Assembly (NCBI GenBank): GCA_036490335.1
Contig: DASXEB010000011.1
Span: 124,001-188,000, forward strand
Source of the DNA: Palsa-1392 sp036490335
GTDB lineage: Bacteria > Verrucomicrobiota > Verrucomicrobiia > Chthoniobacterales > UBA10450
Length of the DNA stretch: 64,000 nt
Direction of reading: 5' to 3'
The position numbers were made by a program, and so were the translations under genes. Below, in pieces: positions 57,015-64,000 of the stretch (its first letter is position 1; the number at the start of each line of letters is the position of its first letter). The notes below the pieces were generated by a model. The model did no database searches. It was not told where the DNA came from and saw only the letters and a list, made by a program, of their open reading frames with translations.

Positions 57015-58118
57015 TCAGTAAATCTGCAGATTTTTCGGAGCTTGAACCGGTAGGTTCTTCTTCAGAAGAGGACGTTCGCTCGTAAGGGCGGGCACGTTTG
57101 AGTCATTAGTCAGGTCGGCGCCGTAGACTTCGACGAACTGGCCTTGCAATGAGTTGGCATTGGCGAGCGCATCCAGCAGCGGCGTCGGCACGGGCGGGTT
57201 GTAAGGCGGGCTCGGATTCCCGTATAACTCCTGCACATCAGTTGCGACGCAGATCATCTGGAAGCCTTTCGGATAAGATAACGGCCCGGGTGACGGCTTG
57301 TGCGGAGCACGTGTCGCGCGGAGCGATGGGTACATCACGCCAAAATGGCCGGGATAAGTGTCAAGCCCGAAGTTCTTCACGGCACTCTGGGCTTCCATGC
57401 CGTTTGTCAGCAAAGGCGGGACCGGATTCAATATCACCGGCGTCGTCGGGAATGACTCCATGAAAGTCGTAAGGATTTTTTTCGCCGCCTGCACAAAGGC
57501 ATCTTCGCTGCTGCTGTAGCCAGCCTGCACCGCGAGCTGATTCATGGCAGTGTCATCCGCAGTCGTCTTTGCGAGATACATCACGCACACTTGCATGAAA
57601 CCGGTCGGGCAGACATAAGCCAGCGCGGGATTGCCGTCGTAGCGCGCGCCGAGGGCACGGATGAATGGGAGCCACTGATTCTGAAACGCTGTATCCCATG
57701 GAAGCGGCATGGAATTTCCACTTCCATCAGCCAGTGTGTATTTGGTCGCGCCGTTGGTATAGACCCAGGTGGGTGAATAAACCCCGGCGGCGACTGAGAA
57801 GCCGACCTGTTTCTGATTTTGATTGCCGAGACTTAGCGCCTGATCGATGTAGGACCAGTCATAAGTCCCTTTTTGCGGTTCGAGCACCTGCCAACTGGTC
57901 CGCAGCCGGACTCCGTCGATGTGCGGATTTGTCCAGGCCGCTTTGTTTGACATGTTAGGCGGCTCTTTTTCTCCGGTGTTAGCGACAAACAGTGAGTAGA
58001 TGCCCGCGGGATAGGGCTTCGCGCTGAGCAAAGGAATTGTCACGGCAAACAAAAAGACGCAGGCTGCGCCAACGCCTCCTCGAAATGTCATTCGCGCGCG
58101 GTAAGTGAGTAACCTCAT
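57015..58118 (-). CDS. Secreted TIM-barrel glycosidase-like protein, paralogue 2
   Basis: A 367-residue protein with an N-terminal hydrophobic signal (GVGAACVFLFAVTIPLLSA). The opening strand is 'DGVRLRTSWQVLEPQKGTYDWSYIDQALSLG', then 'SPTWVYTNGA' and 'PFIRALGARYDGNPALAYV'. It shares these with the proteins at 44061 and 60100. The pattern is of glycosyl hydrolase clan A barrels, but the acid/base pair is not clear. It ends convergently to the Kelch gene, with a GCCTAACGA copy in the gap. Confidence 0.7.
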   Translation of the reverse strand: MRLLTYRARMTFRGGVGAACVFLFAVTIPLLSAKPYPAGIYSLFVANTGEKEPPNMSNKAAWTNPHIDGVRLRTSWQVLEPQKGTYDWSYIDQALSLGNQNQKQVGFSVAAGVYSPTWVYTNGATKYTLADGSGNSMPLPWDTAFQNQWLPFIRALGARYDGNPALAYVCPTGFMQVCVMYLAKTTADDTAMNQLAVQAGYSSSEDAFVQAAKKILTTFMESFPTTPVILNPVPPLLTNGMEAQSAVKNFGLDTYPGHFGVMYPSLRATRAPHKPSPGPLSYPKGFQMICVATDVQELYGNPSPPYNPPVPTPLLDALANANSLQGQFVEVYGADLTNDSNVPALTSERPLLKKNLPVQAPKNLQIY

Positions 58119-58180
58119 GCTTACCGAAAAAGCACTTAGCGTGCCGATTTTCCGCCCGTCGGCCGCTTCGCGCGCGCGGG

Positions 58181-59998
58181 CTATCTCGTCTTTTCGATCG
58201 CGAACGAGTCGGCACCTACGGCCGGTTTGCCATCGCGCGCATAAGGTTGATCTCCAAAGTTAACAATGACTCGATCGCCGGTGCTCCAATCGGTGAATTG
58301 CACTTTTCGGTCCGCCGTCAGCCAGCCATGATTAAGCATTTCCGCAAAGCCGATTCGCGCCCTGACCGCCGAGATGTTCTTATAACTCTCGACATAATCG
58401 GCCTTGTGCTCATCCCAAAGTCTTTGGGTCATATGCCACATCGGCATCGTGCCATAAAGGATGTTGAAGAGATCCTTCTTGCGCGCGTAAGGCCTGCTTT
58501 GGAAATTAGTGTCCCGCCAGACCCAGGTGCCAACGACATAGTCATGAAAGGCCAGTTGATAAAGTGGGATCCTTCTCGTTTCGTCGAGAGTAATTGCCGC
58601 CTGCGGCGCATAACTCTCGCCCAAATCCGTTTCATAACCGCCGGCAGGAATCTTAAGCCGGTTGTCTGCATAAGGTCGCAGCGACATCAGTCCTTCGAAG
58701 AAATCCAGGCCAGGCAACGCCCAGGTCGGGCAGAGTCCTTCGCCGGAACCTACAACCATTCCCAGGTCTTGAGTCTTTCTCATGATCTCGAGCCTTGCCT
58801 CTTCGTTCTCTTCGATCGTCGAAGGATGAGCAGGATCAAGGCACGGCGCAAGCTGGGCGACGAGCGTGTCAAAGTAGAAGACTTGCACGCCATAGTTATT
58901 GATCAGTTCCTTTGCTTTCGCGATCCATTCCGGCAGGATGTGTTTTGCGCAAATCCTATCCCACGCTCGGCGATCGCTCTCCGCATACAACGCCGCGGGA
59001 CTAACTCGGCCTAAGAGGATCGCTTCGGGCCATCCTCGATTGCGTGAGACGCGAGTAAGGTTACCAGTCGGCATGTGATATAACCCTACTGTCCAGCCTG
59101 ACTGCTTGATTCCGTCGAATAACTCGCGAGTCACTTCATGTTTGCCATAGAACATTGCGACACCGTGGTCGACTCCGGCCGCTCTCATTTCCTGGACGAG
59201 ACTTAGATCCTCCGCCGGATTTCGACCCCACAGATAGACGTAGACTCCATCCTTCAGGTTAGACAGCGCGGGCCGCTGCCGCAACCGTGCGCTTAAAGGC
59301 TGTAAGTCTGGATGCTGCCGAAGATAAAAAGCTCGATATTCCTTGGCTAACTCTACATAGCCACCTTTGTCAGAAAACGAATAACTGATTCGCAACGGAA
59401 CGCCGTACACAGTCTGGTCTTCGGCATTGACTCGCGCGTCAGGTTTGCGAAAAGAATCGAGGCGGACAGTCAGTGATTGCTTGAGATCAGTAAGTCCCCA
59501 CCAGGGCTGACTTCCATTCCAGCCGAACATCTTGTAGATCTCGGTCCACTTCTCCAGCGGCATGAGAAGTCCTTCGCCGCTCGTATTCTGGACATAATAC
59601 CAATCTTTGGCGGGGACGCTGAAGAGAAAAGGATAATCCGGCAGAGTCGTGTATCTCTTATTCGGAATACCAACTGATAAGTCTAACGACTGACTCGAGT
59701 CGGAGCTAAGAGAAAACTTCACAAGGTAGGACTCACCCTTTCCGACCACGGTTCCGGAGATTGAGTTAGCGCTAAGACTCAGGCCGTCGCTTGCGACGTG
59801 ATAGCCCGGAATGACCTTTTGATGCCAAATAAAACCGCTTCGCTTGTCCATCACAGTCACAGAAGCGTCATCGCGTCTTAGGGTTACCCGAATAGTCTCG
59901 TTCTGGATCGTAAGAGGGGAGTTATCCTGAGCCGCGAAGGCGCTGGGAATCGACAATGCGAGAATGACCGCTCCCGCAAAAAAGCGCCACGCTCGCAT
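58181..59998 (-). CDS. Secreted DUF5696/GH101-like protein
   Basis: A 605-residue exported protein from the ATG at 59998 (signal peptide RAWRFFAGAVILALSIPSAFA). The N-terminal part is beta-rich ('IRVTLRRDDASVTVMDKRSGFIWHQK'); the middle contains a TIM-barrel-like segment with 'GVYVYLWGRNPAEDLSL', 'YHMPTGNLT' and 'GVQVFYFDTLVAQLAPCLDPAHP', in which the Asp is at the nucleophile position of GH101/DUF5696 relatives. It probably acts on exopolysaccharide or glycoproteins outside the cell. The family assignment is by motif memory and is moderate. Confidence 0.6.
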   Translation of the reverse strand: MRAWRFFAGAVILALSIPSAFAAQDNSPLTIQNETIRVTLRRDDASVTVMDKRSGFIWHQKVIPGYHVASDGLSLSANSISGTVVGKGESYLVKFSLSSDSSQSLDLSVGIPNKRYTTLPDYPFLFSVPAKDWYYVQNTSGEGLLMPLEKWTEIYKMFGWNGSQPWWGLTDLKQSLTVRLDSFRKPDARVNAEDQTVYGVPLRISYSFSDKGGYVELAKEYRAFYLRQHPDLQPLSARLRQRPALSNLKDGVYVYLWGRNPAEDLSLVQEMRAAGVDHGVAMFYGKHEVTRELFDGIKQSGWTVGLYHMPTGNLTRVSRNRGWPEAILLGRVSPAALYAESDRRAWDRICAKHILPEWIAKAKELINNYGVQVFYFDTLVAQLAPCLDPAHPSTIEENEEARLEIMRKTQDLGMVVGSGEGLCPTWALPGLDFFEGLMSLRPYADNRLKIPAGGYETDLGESYAPQAAITLDETRRIPLYQLAFHDYVVGTWVWRDTNFQSRPYARKKDLFNILYGTMPMWHMTQRLWDEHKADYVESYKNISAVRARIGFAEMLNHGWLTADRKVQFTDWSTGDRVIVNFGDQPYARDGKPAVGADSFAIEKTR

Positions 59999-60099
59999 GG
60001 TAACGCAGTAAGTCACGCTGAGGCGCAATTCAATCAAAATTCTCGCAACGGGAGCGCATCTCAAGGGCGCTTTGGCATAAAAAACGCTCGATTTCATGT

Positions 60100-61221
60100 A
60101 TGACATCTCGATCTTGCCGGGCTGGACGACGATCCTTTCTCTGTAACCTGTCGTCGTATCTCGCGACCTTCTATCTCTTGGCCGTCCTATCCTCGTTCGC
60201 GGACGTGCCGCCGAAGATTCCGCGCGGTGTTTTTTCTCTCACGGGCGCCGCCAGTAACATCCGCGGCGCAGTTTTAACCAATCCAAATGTCGATGGAATT
60301 ACTATCCGCCAGGATTGGGCCGAGCTCGAGCCGACCGAAGGCAGTTATAACTGGAGTTATCTCGATGGGCAGGTCGCGCTCGCGGCAGCTGCGTCCAAGA
60401 CGGTGCTTTTGCGCATTAACACTCAGGCGAACAAGCCCGCCTGGGTCACGAACGCTGTCGCCCAAGCCGGCGGAACATTTATCACTTTCAGTGACGGCAC
60501 GACCATTCCGGTTTTCTGGGATCCTACTTTCCTGACCAAAAAGAAGGCGATGATCGCAGCTTTGGGGGCGCACTTCACTCATAACTCTGCGATCACCATT
60601 GTCTGCGCGAGTTTCGCCAATGCGAGCAGCGAAGATTGGAGCGTGCCGCACACTCCGCCGGATGTGACCAAGTGGTTAGACGCAGGTTATACCTCGGAAA
60701 AATTAATCGCCGCCGGCCAACAGATCATCGACGCCACTATGAGTGCTTTCCCGAACCAGTTTGTAACTCTCGCGGTTGGTGGTAACGGCCAAGGCGGCAG
60801 CTCGGGAAGTCTCGATCCTGATCCAAGCTATGTCGCGCGCGGCGCCGTCCTTGCGGCTGACTCGGCCTGGCCTGGCCGGCTGATCGTGCAAAAAAATGAC
60901 TTATCGACTTATAACCCGCCCGCGCCGGGAACGGGCACGCTTTATCAGATATTGTGGGATAGCCGGCCGCAGGTGGGCGGCCAGATGCTGGATTCATGTT
61001 ACGGCGACGAAAGTTATCGTGTTAACGATGGGATCGCGGACACGCCCGCAGACATCTTGCGGCGAAGCGTCGATCTCGGAGTGAGCTATGGCATGAATTA
61101 CATCGAGATTTATCAAAACGATGTCCTTAACCTTCCGGACGAGATCGCGTCCGCCCATTCCGAACTCGTGGCTGGAAGCAGTGCCCCCGGAGCTCCTAAA
61201 GGACTGATCGTGCTGCCGTAA
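60100..61221 (+). CDS. Secreted TIM-barrel glycosidase-like protein, paralogue 3
   Basis: A 373-residue exported protein (signal SSYLATFYLLAVLSSFADV). It has 'DGITIRQDWAELEPTEGSYNWSYLDGQVALA', 'NKPAWVTNAVAQAGG' and 'AMIAALGAHFTHNSAITIV', which matches the proteins at 57015 and 44061. It is divergent from the GH101-like gene, 101 bp away. It is the last gene of the glycan locus on the right. Confidence 0.7.
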   Translation: MTSRSCRAGRRSFLCNLSSYLATFYLLAVLSSFADVPPKIPRGVFSLTGAASNIRGAVLTNPNVDGITIRQDWAELEPTEGSYNWSYLDGQVALAAAASKTVLLRINTQANKPAWVTNAVAQAGGTFITFSDGTTIPVFWDPTFLTKKKAMIAALGAHFTHNSAITIVCASFANASSEDWSVPHTPPDVTKWLDAGYTSEKLIAAGQQIIDATMSAFPNQFVTLAVGGNGQGGSSGSLDPDPSYVARGAVLAADSAWPGRLIVQKNDLSTYNPPAPGTGTLYQILWDSRPQVGGQMLDSCYGDESYRVNDGIADTPADILRRSVDLGVSYGMNYIEIYQNDVLNLPDEIASAHSELVAGSSAPGAPKGLIVLP

Positions 61222-61318
61222 GTCTAGTCAACACTTACACTCGTTAGGGCATTCGGCGTTGGGCGGTTGAATTCGCGACTCGCATTCTGCCGAAAACGCT
61301 TCAAGATTTGGGCGCGGT

Positions 61319-62443
61319 ATGAAAACAAAAAAGTCTCCCGCTTCCGCTGCGACCTACGCCGTCGTCGGCTCGGATGAGATTGCGGTGAAAACGGCCGCGC
61401 AGGAGTTAGCCGCGCGGCTCGCTCCAGCCGCGGCCGGCGACTTCGGCCTCGAGACGATCGACGGCTGCGCGGACAACGCCGATCAAGCGGCAAATCGCAT
61501 TCGCGCGACGATCGAAGCCCTGCAAACCCTTCCTTTTTTCGGCGGCGGCAAACTAGTCTGGCTGAGGAACGCGAATTTTCTCGGCGATAACATCATCGCT
61601 CGTTCGTTAGGCGTGCAGGAAGCGCTCGAGCGGCTCGCGGGTCTGCTCGAAAATGATTTCGCGTCGGAGGGAGTGAAATTTCTCCTCAGCGCGCCCGAGG
61701 TCGACAAGCGCCGGGCGTTTTACAAGACGCTCGGCAAACACGCCGAGCTTCAGGTCTTCGACCGGCTCGACTCGAACCGCAGCGGTTGGGAAGAAGAAGC
61801 GGCCGCGCACGTCGAGTCGTTAGGCAAACGCCGCGGTTTGCGCTTCGAGGGCGACGCGCTCGACTTGTTCGTGCTCATGACCGGTGGTGACACGCGCGTG
61901 ATTGGAAACGAGCTGGAAAAAATCGACCTTTATCTCGGCGCGACAATGCGCGAGGTCGGGCTCGACATCGTCCGTGCCCTCGTGCCGCTTTCGCGCGCCG
62001 GCGTCATCTTCGAGCTGGGCAACGCGCTGGCCGCGCGCGATCTCGCGCGCGCGCTCGCACTCGTTAGGCGGCTGCTCGACCAGGGCGAATCGGCCATCGG
62101 CATTCTCCTCGTCGCGGTCATCCCGACGGTGCGAAATCTTTTGCTCGCGAAAGATTTGATGCAGCGACACCGATTGTCCCGGCCGGCGGCGCCATTCTCA
62201 TTTATCTCGAGCGTGAACCGGCTGCCGGCGACCGCGACCGCGCATTTGCCGCGAAAAAAAGATGGCTCCATCAACAGCTACGCGCTCGGCATCGCCGCGA
62301 CGCAGGCGCATCGGTTCGAGGTGACGCAATTGATCGCCGGACTCGAGGCCTGTCTGGCGGCGAACCTGCAAATCGTGAGCACGCAGCTCGATCACGAGCT
62401 GATTCTCAACCAGGTGGTCGTCAAGCTGCTCGCTCTCGCCTAA
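61319..62443 (+). CDS. holA: DNA polymerase III subunit delta
   Basis: A 374-residue clamp-loader subunit. The AAA+-like N-domain, 'GKLVWLRNANFLGD', 'LLSAPEVDKRRAFYKTLGKHAELQVFD', 'LMTGGDTRVIGNELEKIDLY' and the C-terminal 'QLDHELILNQVVVKLL' fit HolA. It opens the clamp beta for DNA polymerase III. Three TCGTTAGGC copies are inside the gene (61604, 61817, 62061), and its stop TAA is in a fourth (62438). It marks the return to the core-chromosome composition. Confidence 0.93.
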   Translation: MKTKKSPASAATYAVVGSDEIAVKTAAQELAARLAPAAAGDFGLETIDGCADNADQAANRIRATIEALQTLPFFGGGKLVWLRNANFLGDNIIARSLGVQEALERLAGLLENDFASEGVKFLLSAPEVDKRRAFYKTLGKHAELQVFDRLDSNRSGWEEEAAAHVESLGKRRGLRFEGDALDLFVLMTGGDTRVIGNELEKIDLYLGATMREVGLDIVRALVPLSRAGVIFELGNALAARDLARALALVRRLLDQGESAIGILLVAVIPTVRNLLLAKDLMQRHRLSRPAAPFSFISSVNRLPATATAHLPRKKDGSINSYALGIAATQAHRFEVTQLIAGLEACLAANLQIVSTQLDHELILNQVVVKLLALA

Positions 62444-62457
62444 CGAGTGCCTAACGA
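62438..62457. repeat. Tandem pair of GCCTAACGA, 11 nt apart, at a convergent gene end
   Basis: Exact copies start at 62438 and 62449. The first contains the holA stop codon and the pair fills the 18-bp gap to the convergent DUF4870-like gene. The whole 20-nt unit is identical to 31-50. Confidence 0.9.
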
Positions 62458-62461
62458 ATCC

Positions 62462-62908
62462 TCAAATCGTGTCGTGCGTCTGCCGGCGCGCGATCGGTCC
62501 GACCCAGGGAATGTCCCAGCGCACGCCGCTGAATGCTTTCACGATCGCGATGATGAGGACGACGAGAAAACCGATTTGCACAAGGGCGGAGGCGAGCGCC
62601 CAGAGCGTGCCGAAAATGTGCCCGATAAAACCTGGAATCGACCAGAAGATCTCGCGGATGATGCCCGAGACGATGTTAAACAAAATCCAAATCGCGCCGA
62701 AGATGATCGACTGCATGGCGTAGAAACGGACGAAGGAATCGCGTTTCTCGAGCAGATAAAAGATGATGCCGCCGATGAGCGGGAAGCAGGCGAGGGCCGC
62801 CGCGACGTTCGACGGCAAACCGGTTGAGGTCGGATGTCCCGGCGTGGTTTCGGCGACGGGCGTGACCGGCGGCGGGACGGGATCGATCGGGTCAACTGGA
62901 TCAGGCAT
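62462..62908 (-). CDS. DUF4870/Tic20-like membrane protein
   Basis: A 148-residue protein. After a Pro-rich N-terminus there are three to four hydrophobic helices ('VAAALACFPLIGGIIFYLL', 'SIIFGAIWILFNIVSGII', 'GTLWALASALVQIGFLVVLIIAIV'). The pattern 'F-P-x-x-G-x-x-x-Y-L-x-x-K-...F-x-R-F-Y-A-x-Q-S' is typical of DUF4870. Function is unknown; it stands alone, divergent from the prepilin-type gene. Confidence 0.8.
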   Translation of the reverse strand: MPDPVDPIDPVPPPVTPVAETTPGHPTSTGLPSNVAAALACFPLIGGIIFYLLEKRDSFVRFYAMQSIIFGAIWILFNIVSGIIREIFWSIPGFIGHIFGTLWALASALVQIGFLVVLIIAIVKAFSGVRWDIPWVGPIARRQTHDTI

Positions 62909-63003
62909 ATTGTTATTAAGACAAAGCGCGGCGCTTAATCAAGCCTGCGTTGCGGCGCGATTTTGCTACCGCAGGCCGGGACCCGAATGCTAGTTTGCGA
63001 AAA

Positions 63004-63666
63004 ATGGATACGGCAAAAAATCCGCGCGGCGCATTCACCCTCATCGAGCTGCTCGTTGTCATCACGATTATCGCGATCCTCGCCGGCATCGCGCTGCCGG
63101 TTTTCAACACCGTGCAGGAGCGCGCCCGCGTCACGCAGGACTTGAGCAATCTCCGCCAGCTCGGGTTGGCGACGCAGATGTATTTAAATGACAACGACGG
63201 CGTGTTTTTTTCACCGACGACGGATTGGATGCAGGATCTCAATCCAAAATATGTGAATTCTTGGAAGGTCTTTCATTCGCCCTTTGATCGCACTCGCGTT
63301 CCTTCGGAAAATCCCTCCAGCGCCCCGGTCAGCTACGGATTTAATAGCAACGCCAAGACGATGTCCGGCACCTTATTAGCAAGTCAAATCGTTAGGCCGA
63401 CTGAATTCATACTCTTCGCGCCAAGCCAACCGTTCAATTACGTCGCGACCTCAACTGCTCCGACCGTGTCTAACAATAGCGAGGGATCAGGTGGCGACGC
63501 GCGCGGCGGCACGAGTTCCAACGGAGCTTACATCGCTGTCTGCTGCGCCGATCTTCACGTGGAGAATTTGGCCTGGTCCACTTTTCATAGCGACGCTGCC
63601 GATCCCGGAACCTCGGATCTTGCTTCCGGGCGCTGGCATCCCGATCCGACAAATTTGAATCTGTGA
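63004..63666 (+). CDS. Type II secretion/pilin-like protein with prepilin N-terminus
   Basis: A 220-residue protein. The prepilin peptidase site is 'GAFTLIELLVVITIIAILAGIALPVF', cleaved before Phe, followed by a long hydrophobic helix. The ATG at 63004 places a short basic leader in front, so the open frame from 62950 is not used. The globular part ends in a 'SGRWHPDPTNLNL' tail, a Verrucomicrobia/Planctomycetes form. It might be a pseudopilin of a type II secretion or competence-like system. Its TGA stop overlaps the aroB GTG start. Confidence 0.85.
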   Translation: MDTAKNPRGAFTLIELLVVITIIAILAGIALPVFNTVQERARVTQDLSNLRQLGLATQMYLNDNDGVFFSPTTDWMQDLNPKYVNSWKVFHSPFDRTRVPSENPSSAPVSYGFNSNAKTMSGTLLASQIVRPTEFILFAPSQPFNYVATSTAPTVSNNSEGSGGDARGGTSSNGAYIAVCCADLHVENLAWSTFHSDAADPGTSDLASGRWHPDPTNLNL

Positions 63667-64000
63667 TCGCCATCACGGTTCGACCGAGGCAATCAGCGAT
63701 CTACGAAGCTGTCGTTAGGGAAAATTTGCTGCGAGACGCCGGTGCGCTCGTTAGGCGTTCATTGAAGGGAGCGCGTTGCATTGTTGTCAGCGATGAAAAT
63801 GTCGCGCCGCTTTTCGCGGAGCGCGTGATTGAAAGTTTGCGGCAGGAAAGTTTTGCCGTGGAGTTGATCACGATCGCGCTGGGCGAGACGTCGAAAACGC
63901 TTTCGCAAGCCGGCGCGCTTTGCGACCAGCTCTGCGCCGCGGGCCTCGATCGATCGTCGTTTCTGATTTCGTTAGGCGGCGGCGTCGTTTTGGATCTCGT
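63663..64000 (+). CDS. aroB: 3-dehydroquinate synthase, N-terminal part
   Basis: A frame open from a GTG at 63663, which overlaps the prepilin gene's stop, to the window end. The translation contains 'IVVSDENVAPLF', 'LGETSKTLSQAGALCDQLCAAGLDRSSFLISLGGGVVLDL', matching the NAD-binding half of AroB (second enzyme of the shikimate pathway). Three TCGTTAGG-type sites lie within it, of which two are exact 9-mers (63748, 63969). The rest lies beyond this window, so nothing can be said about its end. Confidence 0.88.
   Translation, partial: MIAITVRPRQSAIYEAVVRENLLRDAGALVRRSLKGARCIVVSDENVAPLFAERVIESLRQESFAVELITIALGETSKTLSQAGALCDQLCAAGLDRSSFLISLGGGVVLDL

Noticed and set aside
26246..61300. Mobile-element origin of the glycan locus by transposon or phage
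   Set aside because: No transposase, integrase, IS ends or phage genes were seen; the different composition alone does not show the route of arrival.

Overview
The window looks like a chromosomal piece of a GC-rich, diderm, free-living bacterium, most likely Verrucomicrobiota (Spartobacteria/Chthoniobacterales-like). This rests on the gene families seen: a TIGR04073-type exosortase-associated protein, a large GreA-domain fusion, a prepilin-type protein ending in a short 'H-P-D' tail, a Kelch protein with C-terminal 'R-A-x-G-P-S-L' repeats, and several AP-superfamily phosphodiesterases in a polysaccharide locus. The assignment is inference; there is no rRNA to confirm it.

Left flank (1-26.3 kb) is ordinary chromosome: an ECF sigma/anti-sigma/PDZ operon, a decayed glycerate kinase, an odd regulator made of a degenerate receiver, a PATAN-like domain and a pseudokinase, a cell-wall amidase, NAD(P)H-hydrate repair, a TolB/TPR membrane protein, a GreA-domain protein, TerC, a serine hydrolase, tRNA-Arg(TCG) and tRNA-His(GTG), a coiled-coil/TPR protein, aconitase, a peroxiredoxin, an L,D-transpeptidase, a membrane glycosyltransferase, a hybrid histidine kinase and gmhA. 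Right flank (61.3-64 kb) is again housekeeping: holA, a DUF4870-like protein, a prepilin-type protein and the start of aroB.

The middle (about 27-61 kb) is one large surface-glycan locus. It holds three glycosyltransferases (GT2, GT4, GT39-like), heptose activation genes (hddA, hddC, with gmhA at the border), two AP-superfamily phosphodiesterases, a hexapeptide acyltransferase, a HlyD-type adaptor with a TolC-type channel, a Wzx-type flippase, two sulfotransferases, an esterase, three paralogous TIM-barrel glycosidase-like proteins, a DUF5696/GH101-like protein and a Kelch protein. Inside it sits a small carrier-protein module: a stand-alone adenylation enzyme with a proline-type specificity code, two 4'-phosphopantetheine carrier proteins, a PltA-like flavin-dependent halogenase, a second halogenase-like flavoenzyme and a methyltransferase. 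No prolyl-carrier dehydrogenase is visible. A carrier-bound, possibly halogenated prolyl/pyrrolyl group made within a sulfated heptose-glycan locus is the most unusual proposal from the gene content.

The most striking non-gene signal is the 9-mer TCGTTAGGC (reverse GCCTAACGA). By eye I count 54 exact copies in 1-26.3 kb and 8 in the last 2.8 kb, but only 4 in the 34 kb glycan locus. Both orientations are about equal, copies lie inside genes as well as between them, several supply stop codons, and some occur as 11-nt-spaced pairs or inverted pairs. This resembles DNA uptake sequences or the cyanobacterial HIP1 element. The glycan locus instead is rich in GAGTTA/TAACTC and uses TTA leucine codons, so it appears to have a different sequence history from its flanks.
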